This document shows, in pieces, positions 9,738 to 18,631 of a DNA stretch of 64,000 nt. The stretch is from DATFVJ01 sp963712955. Its GTDB lineage: Bacteria; Actinomycetota; Actinomycetes; Streptosporangiales; Streptosporangiaceae. The notes beneath the pieces are model-generated. The model did not search any database. It had not been told where the DNA came from and saw nothing but the letters and a program-made list of their open reading frames with translations. How positions within the stretch are numbered: position 1 is the first letter of the stretch; the number at the start of each line of letters is the position of its first letter. The stretch lies in contig CAVQKF010000005.1 in assembly GCA_963712955.1 (NCBI GenBank), positions 186,001 to 250,000 of the forward strand, read 5' to 3'. The translations under genes and the position numbers were made by a program.

Positions 9738-10914
9738 CCGCGATCTGGGGTGGCACGGTGATGGTCTGCTGGGTGCAGCAGGCGCGCGGGTGGCCGGGCG
9801 GGGTAAGGATCTCGGGCCGGTCCCGGCTGAGCAGCATTGAGTCCGGGCGGAGCGGGCAGCGGATCTTGCCGGCGGTGGCGGGGCAGGTGACGCGGTGGTA
9901 GCCGTCGGCGTCGTCGGCGGTGTGCCGGCCGAGTTTGTGCCGGGCCAGCTCGGCGGCCTGCTGGTCGTGGGCGGCGACCTGCTCGCCGGAGGCTGCGGGT
10001 GGCAGGGGCGCGAGTTCCAGCAGTGTGCGGGGTGTTTGCGGGCAGTACAGGTTTCCGTTGGCGATGACGGCTCCGTGATGTGTGCCCTTGGGGCCGCGGT
10101 CGTGCGGGTGCAGGTCCTGGACGAGCTGGGCGCCGGCGTTGCGGAGCGGGACGGCCCAGGCGCCGGCGTCGCGGTGGGCGTAGCCCGAGTCGTCGATGAT
10201 GTCGCCGAGCGGGATGCCGTCGGCGGCCATGCGCAGCAGCACGGCTGCGAACTGCCGGACAGGGTCGTGGTCGCAGCCGGACAGGGTGATGCGGCGGGCC
10301 AGTTCGGGGACGGCGGGACCGTCTTCGTCGGCGACCATGGCGGCGGCTGACAGGAAGTAGCCGAAGAACATCTCGCCTTTGGGGCCGGGGAGGTTGGAGT
10401 TGCGGTGCCCCCAGGCTGCTTCGGGATCGGCGCATTCGGTGCTGCCGTGCCGCGGCGGCCGGGACCGGGTCTCGACGTCGGTCCAGTCGGCGGCCAGCGC
10501 CGTGCTGCTGTTCTTGTGCACGGCGGGGATGCTGGCCTCCAGCAGCTGGTCGCAGGCCGCCTGCAGGTCGCCGGAGGGCGCGCCGTCGGGCTGGTCCTTG
10601 CCGAGCGCTTTCGCGATCAGCCGGCAGGTGTGCTCGGTCTGCCGGTAGGTGAGCTGGTGCGGCCGGCCGTGCCAGTCCTCGGTGACGCCGAGCCGCACCT
10701 GGTCGGCTCCGGGCAGGGACGTCAGCGCGGCGCGGACCTCGGTGAGATAGGCAGGGCGGCGGTCATCGAGAGCAAGCATCATCCCGGTCAGCAGGGTCCG
10801 CGTGCGCAGCTGCCGGTGCCGCACGCCGGTCGGCAGCAGCGCCTCGATCGCCGGCGCGGCGCCGGAGGCATCGATGATGGCTTCGATGGCAGCGAGCCCG
10901 GACCTGCTGCCCAC
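9738..10914 (-). pseudogene. Transposase-like protein of unknown family, cut by the group II intron
   Basis: About 390 residues from GTG 10914 are retained. Features include ADWTDVETRS near residue 145, WGHRNSNLPGPKGEMFFGYF, and DDSGYAHRDAGAW near 270, spaced as possible DDE-type acidic residues. The later part is Cys-containing (TCPATAGKIRCPLRPDS and ACCTQQTITVPPQIAG). The last 28 codons of the open frame are intron sequence read antisense, so the true C-terminus lies beyond the intron or is lost. It follows the integrase-like gene after 7 bases and shares its strand, so the two were probably one mobile unit. I cannot name the family with confidence. Confidence 0.55.
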
Positions 10915-10921
10915 GGCCGTG

Positions 10922-11827
10922 TCACCGGGCCGCGCCGCCGAGCAGGGCGACCGCGTCGGATTCCCCGCCGGGATCCAGCGTGGCGACGATGTCGCCCAGC
11001 CGCTGGCAGCAGGTGATCCCGGCGGCGTGCAGGAACACGGGCAGGCCGATCAGCTGAGCGCAGTCGGCCAGCCAGGTGGCACGCAGCCGGGAGCCCTCCA
11101 GCGGCGGCAGCCCGGACCCGCCGGCCAGCGACCGGGTCAGCGGGTTGCTGACGTTGTGCCGTGCCGGGCCGGTGCCGCCGGTGAGCAGGTGCTCGCCGGC
11201 GAACGCGGCGGCGGCCAGCAGCGGGGCGTGATAGTGGGCCAGCACCGGCACGGCGCGGGGCCGGCGGCCGTGCACCTGCACGATGACGCCGCCGGGCTGC
11301 CGGCAGATGTCGGTGCCGCGCACGGCGCGCAGGTCAGAGCGGATCAGCCCGGCGCCAGCGCCCAGGCATACCATCGCGGCCCCGCGCATCCGCCGGGCGA
11401 GGGTGGGCTGCGCATCGGCGAGCGCGAGGAACCCGGCGAGCTCGGCAGCCGTGTACGGCGCCTTGGCGCGCTCGCGGGGCAGCGGCGCGTCCGCCGGGCC
11501 CAGGTGCGGCACCACGCGCCGGGCGATGAACCGCAGGTTGGTGCGCAGCGTCCGGCGGGCCGGCCCCGACAGCCCCGGAGCGTGCGCGGTGAACCGCTCG
11601 ATCACCGACGGGTGCAAAAGCACCGCCGGGGCAGGCTCCAGGCCCAGCGGGATCGCCCAGCCGGCCAGCTTCCCCGCGGCCCACAGCAGATTCTTGGCCC
11701 GGTCCCGGCCGGCCGGCGCCGCCTGCGACACGACCTGCCGGGCGAACGCTGCGGCCTGCGGCGGCGCCGACGACGGCTGCCAGGCGGCGATGTAGCCGGC
11801 CACCCCGTCCTCATCACCCCCATTCAT
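10922..11827 (-). CDS. Tyrosine recombinase-like protein
   Basis: 301 residues from ATG 11827. The layout is that of a site-specific integrase: an N-terminal helical domain (about 20-130, with RFIARRVVPHLGPADAPLPR), then LARRMRGAAMVCLGAGAGL at the position of box I, and a C-terminal part with LRATWLADCAQLIGLPVFLHAAG. A clear box II HxxR and the nucleophilic Tyr are not obvious, so catalysis is doubtful. It lies immediately upstream of the truncated transposase-like gene and diverges from the DUF6788 gene, suggesting an uncharacterised two- or three-gene mobile module. Confidence 0.6.
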   Translation of the reverse strand: MNGGDEDGVAGYIAAWQPSSAPPQAAAFARQVVSQAAPAGRDRAKNLLWAAGKLAGWAIPLGLEPAPAVLLHPSVIERFTAHAPGLSGPARRTLRTNLRFIARRVVPHLGPADAPLPRERAKAPYTAAELAGFLALADAQPTLARRMRGAAMVCLGAGAGLIRSDLRAVRGTDICRQPGGVIVQVHGRRPRAVPVLAHYHAPLLAAAAFAGEHLLTGGTGPARHNVSNPLTRSLAGGSGLPPLEGSRLRATWLADCAQLIGLPVFLHAAGITCCQRLGDIVATLDPGGESDAVALLGGAAR

Positions 11828-11879
11828 ACAGTAATTTATACTGCAAGAAGGAGCTGGGATCACGGACCCGCGTGCGACC

Positions 11880-12266
11880 ATGGACAGCGTGTCGCCCACC
11901 ACAGGCCAGCAGGCCCGCGCCGCCGGAATCGCGGCCGAGCTCGCCAGCCTCGGCCTCGCCCTGCCCGGCACCCTCATCGAGCGGCACGTCCGCTGCGGCA
12001 AGCCCGGCTGCCGCTGCCACGCCGACCCGCCCGTCTTGCACGGCCCCTACCGGCAGTGGACCCGCAAGCTGGCCGGCAAGACCATCACCCGGTTCGTCCC
12101 CGACGACCAGCTCGACGACTACCGGCAATGGCTCGGCAACCACCGCCGGCTCCGCGCCCTGGTCGCCGAGCTCGAAGCCCTCACCCTGGCCATCGCTGAC
12201 GCCGGCCAGCCAGGCAAGCGCCGGACCCCGGCCCGCGCAGGCAAGAACAGGCAAACCACCGCATAA
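11880..12266 (+). CDS. DUF6788 family protein
   Basis: 128 residues. Recognisable by the Cys-rich motif RHVRCGKPGCRCHADPPVLHGPY (positions 39-61) followed by WTRKLAGKTITRFVPDDQL, the hallmark of this small actinobacterial family. The four clustered Cys/His residues suggest a zinc-binding site. The C-terminal third is basic and disordered. These proteins are usually found beside integrases and transposases; here it is divergent from a tyrosine recombinase-like gene with 52 bases between, including a TTATACT -10-like element. Function is unknown. Confidence 0.75.
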   Translation: MDSVSPTTGQQARAAGIAAELASLGLALPGTLIERHVRCGKPGCRCHADPPVLHGPYRQWTRKLAGKTITRFVPDDQLDDYRQWLGNHRRLRALVAELEALTLAIADAGQPGKRRTPARAGKNRQTTA

Positions 12267-12270
12267 CACC

Positions 12271-12283
12271 GTGGCTGCGCCAC
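12271..12283 (+). terminator. Small hairpin after the DUF6788 gene
   Basis: GTGGC-TGC-GCCAC forms a perfect 5-bp stem with a 3-nt loop four bases after the stop codon. No U-tract follows, so it may only be a weak terminator or an mRNA end structure. Confidence 0.3.
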
Positions 12284-12744
12284 GCTTAACCTGTGGGCAA
12301 GCCCCCTCACAGCACGCGTCCCTGCAGGTCACGGCCAAATGTGAGGACCTGTCCACTGAGGTTTTCACGTTTCACCTGGCATTATCTTCACGTCTGAGTC
12401 TGACGCTTCCGCGTCCTGGGGCTGCCTGGGGGCGTGAGACGAATTTGTAGGTGAATAGCGGGTAACCTGAGCTGGCCTCGATGGTCTGAGTGTGTGCCGT
12501 CTCTCACCTCCATCCGGAACAAGAGCGCCTCGTGGCGCACAGGCTCGGTTCGAGCCAGGTTTTCGGGAAGAAGGGTCAAAATTCGGATGCCACGCGGGGG
12601 TTTTCACCTGCCGTCGACACGGCTCGACCTCGACCGAGGGCTGCCTGGCTCGGGACGGCAGGCTTCAGTCGGACTCAACAAGCCCAATGTCCACGAGGTT
12701 TCACGTCTGACTGGGCAGGCGGCGAGCCGTAACCATCGGGTGCA
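12284..12744. other. Gene-free stretch
   Basis: No credible gene. Frames on both strands lack ribosome sites and family features. The stretch carries short inverted words around CTCGGTTCGAGCC and GGCTCGACC but no full terminal repeat that I could pair. Confidence 0.4.
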
Positions 12745-13140
12745 TCAGGTGGCACCTGAAGTGGCATGTGTGTGGGGGCTTTTGCTTGGGGCCGGGTGTG
12801 TCATAGGGGTCTTGAGCGTCGGCCTTGCGGACATGCTCGACGAGGGCTCAACGGGATGGGTGGCATGTTTCGCGTGCGCTGCCGCCGCGTGGCTGGAGGC
12901 GCTTGACGTGACGCTGGGGCGGGCGTGCTGGCCGGTGCTTGTCGTGCAGCCGGCGAGGGCGGCAGCGCCGGTCACGCCTGCCACTCCGGTGCCGGCTGCG
13001 ATGGCGAGAGCTGGCACACCCGGCAGGTACCTGCGGCGGCGCCTGATCCGGGGCCAGGAGTGCTGTCCTGCGGGAGCGGCAGTGAAGCTGTCAGACGGCA
13101 GATCCCTAACGGCGGCTGCTGGGTGCTCCTCGATGGCCAT
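12745..13140 (-). CDS. Putative short lipoprotein, paralogue of the leader gene before the histidine kinase
   Basis: 131 residues. A 45-residue Arg-rich N-terminus precedes a hydrophobic stretch and a lipobox-like ALAGC (ALAIAAGTGVAGVTGAAA, then LAGC). The rest is a Ser/Ala/His/Thr-rich tail without a domain. The N-terminus (IEEHPAAAVRDLPSDSF) and about 200 bases upstream closely match the region 18070-18460 in front of the hybrid kinase, where the related frame overlaps the kinase start. That conservation argues that the frame is real. It could be a surface-anchored sensor accessory. No partner gene follows it here. Confidence 0.45.
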   Translation of the reverse strand: MAIEEHPAAAVRDLPSDSFTAAPAGQHSWPRIRRRRRYLPGVPALAIAAGTGVAGVTGAAALAGCTTSTGQHARPSVTSSASSHAAAAHAKHATHPVEPSSSMSARPTLKTPMTHPAPSKSPHTHATSGAT

Positions 13141-13345
13141 GCTCTTGCCCCCTGTGGGTGATTCTCGTTGACGGGGTCGGCGGCGTGGTGACGTCAGCGG
13201 CTCCCCCGGCCAAGAAACGTTCGCTGACCAGGCCCTTCGTGGCCAGCCCGCGAACGTCGCCGCGCCCTGCGCGAGTGCGTACCTAGATCACATCGTAGCC
13301 CGGAAGTCACTAATTGTATATAATCGATTACACATAGCTGCATGA
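13141..13345 (-). repeat. Duplicated leader/promoter segment (copy 1)
   Basis: This segment and 18290-18470 share long blocks: GTGGGTGATTCTCGTT, AACGTTCGCTGACCAG, TGGCC, GATCACAT.GTAGC and a similar AT-rich end (ATTGTATATAATCGATTACAC versus ATTGTATGCAATCAATAACAC). Read on the minus strand it is the promoter and 5' UTR of the small lipoprotein-like genes. The preserved blocks are probably regulatory. Confidence 0.6.
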
Positions 13346-13516
13346 GCTCGGGCACCCGCTGCGCGAGCTCGCCGACGAGAGGTCCCAGTGGTGTCACATG
13401 TCACACCTGCCACCCTCGTCCAATGCCCTTGGCAGGCGGCGGTGACCGCTGGGCGATCGGTAGACGCAGGAACCTGCCCGCACGCAGAACTACAGGGCCA
13501 CCCACTACGTACTGGT

Positions 13517-14955
13517 TCACAAGATCGTGTTAGCAGCTCGCAGAGCGCTCCAGCCCAGCACTCCGGTGACCCCTTCCAGTTTGTTCCCGATAACCAGGCC
13601 GTCTTCGCCGATTTCGAACTGGTGCACGTCCTTGCGGTGGTTGCTGTTGCGCATCTTGACGATGTTCAACGATCGACCGGTCGTGGAATTCAACTCGATG
13701 TAGCGCAGCAGGATGACGTTGTGGAACAGGAACGTGACTCCTCCCACCGGTTCGGGGGTCGGGCCGAGCGTCGTGGTCTCGCTGGTGATCACCAGCGAGG
13801 CGCCCGCGGCGCGGATCAGCCCGGTCAGGCTGCGGGCGTAGGCGGGGAAGCGTTCTGATTCGCGGGCGGCGAAGACCAGTTCGGCGGGCTGTCGATCACG
13901 ACGCGACGGATCGGCCCCTCCGCGAGCTCCCTGCGGATGCCCGACGTGAGCATGTCCAGGTCCAGTTCACCCAGCGGAATGTGGTGGACCGCGAGCTGCC
14001 CGCTGGCGCGGGCTGTTTCGAGATCCCAGCCGAAACCTGCCGCCATCTTGATCAGCTGGTCGGAGGTGTCCTGGAACGTGACGTAGAGGCAGCGTTCCCC
14101 CTGCGCGAGGCCCTCGCTGACGAAGCGCAGCCCGAAGATTGTCTTTCCGACCCCGGACGGTCCCAGGACGACGGTGGCCTCGCCGGAGCCGATCCCGCCG
14201 CACATCAGCTCGTCGAGGACGGGAATCCCACTGCAGATCCGGCCGGTAACCTGCGCAGGCTCACCGGCGTCGAGGGTCTCGATGCGGGGGAAGACCTCGA
14301 ATCCGCCGGCGCCGATGCGGAAGGTGTGCTTGCCCTCCAGGTGGTGGGTACCGCGCATCTTCACCACCCGGAGCCAGCGCCGGTCGACCGGTTCCCGGGG
14401 TTCATACGCGAGCTGGATGATGCTGTCGGCGAGGGAGAACTCGACGCCTTCTGCCATTTCCTCTGGCGTGTACTCGCCGAGCAGCAGCAGTGCCGCATCG
14501 GTGTGGGCCATGCGGCTGGTCAGGTCGTAGAACGCCAGGAGCAACTCGCGTTCCCCGGCGAAGTCCCTCAGCGCCTTAGCGCTGTCGATCACCACCAGGG
14601 TGGGCTGCTCCTCCATCGCCTTGCGCACCACCTCGCAGACCAGCGGCTCCATCCGGCTGGAACGGTCCTGGCGGATCAGATCACCCAGGTGGAGGTATTC
14701 CACCTTCGGCCCCAACGCCTCTGGTGCGAAGAAGCCGAACGGCTCCAGGTGCCTGACCAGCTTCGAATGCGGCTCAGAGAGGGTCGTGTAGTACACAGCC
14801 CGGTGGTCTGTGGTGGCGTTGGCGAAGCAGATCTGCTGCGCGAGGATCGTCTTGCCGGTTCCGGGTGCACCGGCAAGCACCGTAGCCGAACCGGGCTCAA
14901 GCCCTCGGCCGAGCACCACGTCGAGGCCGGGAACACCGGTTGCCAGTCGTTTCAC
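13517..14955 (-). pseudogene. KaiC-like double RecA-domain ATPase, one-base frameshift
   Basis: From 14955 the protein shows Walker A GAPGTGKT near residue 30, LVVIDSAKAL (Walker B), then a second module with GPSGVGKT near 258 and RRVVIDS. After that motif (about 13880) a single base is missing. The -1 frame continues without loss as ELVFAARESERFPAYARSL...SLVITSETTT...LRYIELN..GRSLNIVKMRNSNH and stops at 13517. The intact form would be about 480 residues, the usual length for bacterial KaiC-family ATPases that work with histidine kinases. The gene overlaps the stop of a receiver gene by 4 bases, so both are co-translated. It may be a recent pseudogene or an assembly error. Confidence 0.8.
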
Positions 14956-15311
14956 GTTCGGTCCGCCTCATGCGCCAGCAGAGCGTTCGCCGCCGCCATG
15001 AGCTGGTCTGCCTGGTACGGCTTGGCCAGCGCCACATCGGCGGCGTCAGCGAGCTGGCCGTTCCCGGTCGCGGCAAGGATCGGGATCTCCGCTGTGGCCG
15101 GGTCGGCGCGCAGGCGGCGGATCAGCTCGCGCCCGTCCATCACCGGCATCATGATGTCCGTCACCACCAGGTCCGGCGCTGACTCGCGTACGGACTCCAG
15201 AGCGTCTGCTCCGTGACCCGCATCGACCACTTCATGCCCGGCCCGTTCGAAGATCCTCCGGAGAATGAAGCGCAAGTCAGGCTCGTCATCGACCACCAAG
15301 ATCCTGGACAA
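14952..15311 (-). CDS. Stand-alone response regulator receiver
   Basis: 119 residues, a single REC domain: VVDDEPDLRF (acidic pair), VVTDIMMPVMDG with the phospho-acceptor Asp, AATGN and the KPYQADQL lysine. No output domain. The stop overlaps the start of the KaiC-like gene in an ATGA, giving a receiver-KaiC pair. Such single receivers relay phosphate or regulate a partner by binding, and the KaiC-like protein is the obvious candidate. Confidence 0.85.
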   Translation of the reverse strand: MSRILVVDDEPDLRFILRRIFERAGHEVVDAGHGADALESVRESAPDLVVTDIMMPVMDGRELIRRLRADPATAEIPILAATGNGQLADAADVALAKPYQADQLMAAANALLAHEADRT

Positions 15312-15610
15312 GGAAGACCACTACCTCCCTTGCGCCGGGAGCAGGCGACGCGGTGGCAGCCAGCGAGGCCACACGCTCGCGCTCCATCAAGATCAACCTG
15401 ATCATGTCACCCACCGTAACCATTGAACCTCGTCGTCGCGAACCTCACCCGGGCTTCGGCCGAGACCTCGGCGTGATGCGGGCCAGAACTGGCTGAACTA
15501 CTTACAGTAGGCAATTGATCTCAAAGAGTCACGTTAGTCAGGCTCCGGGCACTCACCGTGAGCGCGCCGCTGCCATCGCAGAAGGCGGCCTGATCGCTGG
15601 ATCGTGGGGC
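15312..15610. other. Intergenic region with a TACT-type element
   Basis: Upstream of the receiver-KaiC unit, 299 bases without a gene. TACTTACAGTAG at 15499-15510 resembles the paired elements in front of the sensor genes at 34275, 36112 and 41792, but no second copy lies 21 bases away. Confidence 0.4.
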
Positions 15611-15979
15611 TCAGAGAAGGTAACGGTCGACTATGGCCATGAATTGGTGAATGTCGAACGGCTTCGCGAGAAAGTCGGAGGCACCGCTCGCGAGGAGCTC
15701 ATCGACGGTCCCGCCGCCTGAGTCACCACTGATGATAATTACGGGGATCCTTGCGGTCGCTTCCGAGGAGGCGAGCTTGCGCAGAACCTCGCCGCCGGTG
15801 GCGTCGGGGAGGTGGTTGTCGAGCAGGATAAGGGCCGGCTGTTCGTCGGCTGCGGCTTTGACGCCGTCACTGGCGCTGGTGGCCACGCGGAGGTCGGCCT
15901 CGGGGCGGCGCATGATCAGCCGTTCAACCAGCCGGATGTTGTCCGGGTTGTCCTCGATGTACAGCACGGTTTGGTTCAC
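15611..15979 (-). CDS. Stand-alone response regulator receiver
   Basis: 122 residues starting with GTG (VNQTVLYIEDNPDNIRLVERL). The REC signatures IEDN, LILLDNHLPDATGGE (phospho-Asp), IISGD and FLAKPFDIHQF are complete; no output domain. It lies 60 bases downstream of the CHASE3 hybrid kinase on the same strand and resembles that kinase's own receiver (YIEDNPANVEVVRR), so it is a likely phosphotransfer partner. Confidence 0.85.
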   Translation of the reverse strand: MNQTVLYIEDNPDNIRLVERLIMRRPEADLRVATSASDGVKAAADEQPALILLDNHLPDATGGEVLRKLASSEATARIPVIIISGDSGGGTVDELLASGASDFLAKPFDIHQFMAIVDRYLL

Positions 15980-16039
15980 GTGACCTGCCTTTCCAGTCCG
16001 CGCTGCAGGCGCCAGATGCGCCGCGCGCCGCAGTCGGCT

Positions 16040-18073
16040 TCATGCTGGTGTCGCCCGCGTCGGCGGGTCTGCCGGGGAGTCGCGCGCGGGGGGCACCAAG
16101 GAATCGAGCAGTGCGCCGAGTTCGGCGAGGTCGAGGGGCTTGGTGAGGTAAGCGAGCGCGCCGCTTGCGAGAAGGCGGCGAATGGTACGCGTGTTGGCCT
16201 CGGCGGACAGCACCGCCACCGGGATGGCGGCAGTGACCGGTTCGGCCCTGAGTTCTTTGAGAACCCTGTCTCCGGGGAGATCGGGCAGGTGGAGGTCGAG
16301 AAGAATGATGTCGGGAATGTCACGGACCGCGCATTGGACACCGTCCCGGCCGGATGCGACGGCCCGCAGCGTCATGTTCGGCCGGGCCTTCAGGAACCGG
16401 CGGACCACCTCGACGTTCGCGGGGTTGTCCTCGATGTAAAGGATGTTGATGGCGGCTTTGGCCGGGGCGTGCGGGACGGGTGGTGATTCCGGCGCCGTGT
16501 CGCGGGATGCGATGTGGATCATGTCCGGTGCGCCCGGGAGGCTGACGGTGAAGGCCGATCCTTCGCCGGGGACACTGGATGCGGTGAGCCGGCCACCCAT
16601 CGCCTCGGTCAGGGTTCTTGCCAGCGACAGCCCGATCCCGGTGCCTTCGACCCCGGTCTGCTCGGCGCCGAGCCGCTCGAAGGAGACGAAGACGCGCTCG
16701 AGGTTCTCCTTCGACAGGCCAGGCCCGGTGTCGGAGACGACTACGCTGGCCCGGCCGTCGCCGTCCTTCTGCCAGGTGATCGTCATTGTGCCGCCGCGGC
16801 GGTTGTACTTCACCGCGTTAGACATCAGGTTCACCAGGACCTGTGAGAGGCGCTGCCGGTCGGCGCGGGCAGCCAGGCCAGGGTGCCCGCAGCGGTGGAT
16901 GATCGCTATCGAGCGTTCAGCGGCCAGTGGACCCATCAGATCACTGACCTCTTCGATCAGCGGAAGAATCGCGACCGGCTCAATGGACAGGCTGATATCA
17001 CCGGATTCGATGCGGGCGAAGTCGATGAGCTCGTTGATCAGGGTGAGCAGATGACGCCCGGCGGCCAGGATACGCTCGACGCAATCGTTGTCTTCGCCGC
17101 TCAGGTCGGACATCTGGAGCAGCTGGGTAAAGCCGAGGACGGAGTTCAGCGGGGTTCGCAGCTCATGACTCGTCCGCGACAGGAGCAGGTCCTTGGCCTT
17201 CGAGGCGTTCATCGCGTCATCGCGGGCGGTCGTCAGCTCGGCGGCCCGGCTGACGAGAAGCTGCTCGGCCTGCGCGAGCGAGTCGGCCAGGTGGCCGAGC
17301 TCGTCGTGCGAGCGGCTGGTCGGCCTGAGAGGCTCCCCCTGCCCGAGCAGGCTCGCGTTGACCGCGGCGGCGGCGACCCGCCGCGAAATGCCCGAGGTGA
17401 ACAGCGCGACCCCGGCAAGCCCGGCAAGCAGCCCAATCAGAAGACCGGCGACGTTGAGCGCGGTGATTGCCGTTTCCAGTCTGCCGATCCTGCCGCGCTG
17501 ACCGGCTGCCAGGCGCGCTGACCCGCCGCCGATGCCGGCTATCCGGCGGCGCAGCAGGTCCATGGCCAGTTTTCCTGTTTTCAGCGCCGGAGCGATCTCC
17601 TTGCTGGAGGGGCCCCTACTGATGGCGGACCGCAGGTGCGCTAGGTCGCCGAGTACCGCGCCCAAGGCCACGTCGGCGAGTTGCTCACTGCGGATGTTGC
17701 CCTCGGCGATAGCGTCATCATCCAGCGACCTTCTCTCTGCGCCGATCCGCGTGAGCATGAGGTCGTAAGGGGCTAGGAAGAGTGGGTCGCCCGTCACGGC
17801 GTAACCACGCACGCCCGTCTCCGCGTTCAACGCATCTACAAGGACGGCATTGGCGGTGTTGCCCAGGTTAGTGCTGGTCGCAGCGCGGAGGCGTTGCTGG
17901 CCTTCGCTGCGCTGGAGCGCCAGGCTCGCCGAGGTCGTGCCGAGCAGGGCGGCCAGCGGGATGGCGATCACGATCAGGCCTTTCGCCCGCACCGACCGGT
18001 CGAGCCACCACCGCCGGAGCCGACGCGGACGGTCCGCCACCTGCAGCCCTGGACTCGTTCGGGGTGAGCTCAC
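16040..18073 (-). CDS. Membrane hybrid histidine kinase (CHASE3-HAMP-HisKA-HATPase-REC)
   Basis: 677 residues from GTG. TM1 is about 32-52, the extracytoplasmic CHASE3-type sensor about 55-195 (ETGVRGYAVTGDPLFLAPY), TM2 about 205-228, and HAMP follows (HDELGHLADSLAQAEQLL). The phosphoacceptor is His303 in RTSHELRTPLNSVLGF. The ATP-binding domain has NLMSNAVKYN, DTGPGLS and GTGIGLSLARTL. A C-terminal receiver from about 545 has IEDNPANVEV and LLDLHLPDLPG. The start overlaps the stop of a small upstream frame (GTGA at 18073-18070), so translation is coupled. The CHASE3 sensor detects an unknown extracellular signal. Probable downstream partner: the receiver at 15611-15979. Confidence 0.92.
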   Translation of the reverse strand: MSSPRTSPGLQVADRPRRLRRWWLDRSVRAKGLIVIAIPLAALLGTTSASLALQRSEGQQRLRAATSTNLGNTANAVLVDALNAETGVRGYAVTGDPLFLAPYDLMLTRIGAERRSLDDDAIAEGNIRSEQLADVALGAVLGDLAHLRSAISRGPSSKEIAPALKTGKLAMDLLRRRIAGIGGGSARLAAGQRGRIGRLETAITALNVAGLLIGLLAGLAGVALFTSGISRRVAAAAVNASLLGQGEPLRPTSRSHDELGHLADSLAQAEQLLVSRAAELTTARDDAMNASKAKDLLLSRTSHELRTPLNSVLGFTQLLQMSDLSGEDNDCVERILAAGRHLLTLINELIDFARIESGDISLSIEPVAILPLIEEVSDLMGPLAAERSIAIIHRCGHPGLAARADRQRLSQVLVNLMSNAVKYNRRGGTMTITWQKDGDGRASVVVSDTGPGLSKENLERVFVSFERLGAEQTGVEGTGIGLSLARTLTEAMGGRLTASSVPGEGSAFTVSLPGAPDMIHIASRDTAPESPPVPHAPAKAAINILYIEDNPANVEVVRRFLKARPNMTLRAVASGRDGVQCAVRDIPDIILLDLHLPDLPGDRVLKELRAEPVTAAIPVAVLSAEANTRTIRRLLASGALAYLTKPLDLAELGALLDSLVPPARDSPADPPTRATPA

Positions 18074-18289
18074 TGCCGTCCCCCGGTGCTCGTCGCGCAG
18101 GCGGCGAGGGCGATGGCGCCGGTCACGGCCACTACTCCCGTGCCGGCCGCAAGGCGAGAGCGTGCGCCCCCGGCCGGCCCCGGCGGTGGCACCTGGTCAC
18201 GGGCCACCAGCGCCGTCCCGCGGGAGCGGCCGGGAAGCTATCGGATGGCACGTCCTGAACGGCGGCTGCCGGGTGTTCCTCGACGCCAT
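18070..18289 (-). pseudogene. Degenerate copy of the short lipoprotein-like gene, overlapping the kinase start
   Basis: Aligns with the N-terminal half of the 12745-13140 product: ATGGC.TCGAGGA, EEHPAAAVQDVPSDSFPAAPAG, then GTGVVAVTGAIALAAC with a lipobox-like ALAAC and a short tail ending in TGA at 18070-18072. Compared with the other copy, one base is missing right after the start codon, so the ATG frame no longer reads into the signal region, and another frame change lies near 18160. The stop still overlaps the kinase GTG, suggesting an ancestral co-translated sensor accessory. Confidence 0.5.
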
Positions 18290-18631
18290 GTTCCCGCCCC
18301 CCGTGGGTGATTCTCGTTACGTCCGCCGAAGAGAACGTTCGCTGACCAGAGCCTGCGTGGCCGACATGGTCGCCGTCGCCGCGCTGCCCGGCGACTCCGT
18401 GCCTGATCACATAGTAGCAATTCAGTTACGTATTGTATGCAATCAATAACACTTAGTTGCACGTGAGGCGTGTAGTTGCAAGTCGCGCGTGCAGCATGTG
18501 GATCGCTGCTCAGCTTCCGTTGCGCCGGGCCGGGGCTGTCGTCGCAGGCCGTAGTAATGGCACCCACATCCACCGCAGTCGGCCCAGCTGATGTGGGAAT
18601 ATAACGATAAGTAACTGACTAGAAGCGTGGG
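18290..18631. promoter_or_regulatory. Divergent control region between two hybrid kinases
   Basis: 342 bases between the leftward CHASE3 kinase unit and the rightward PAS kinase. The left part (18290-18470) duplicates 13141-13345. The right part has AT-rich ATATAACGATAAGTAACTGA (18599-18618), containing TAACGATAAGTA, the reverse of the TACT-N4-GTTA word. Promoters in both directions are expected, but no -35/-10 pair is clear. Confidence 0.45.

Noticed and set aside
12494..13171. 225-residue plus-strand open frame
   Set aside because: Composition and lack of ribosome site point to a shadow of the minus-strand lipoprotein-like gene, whose start region is conserved in a second locus.
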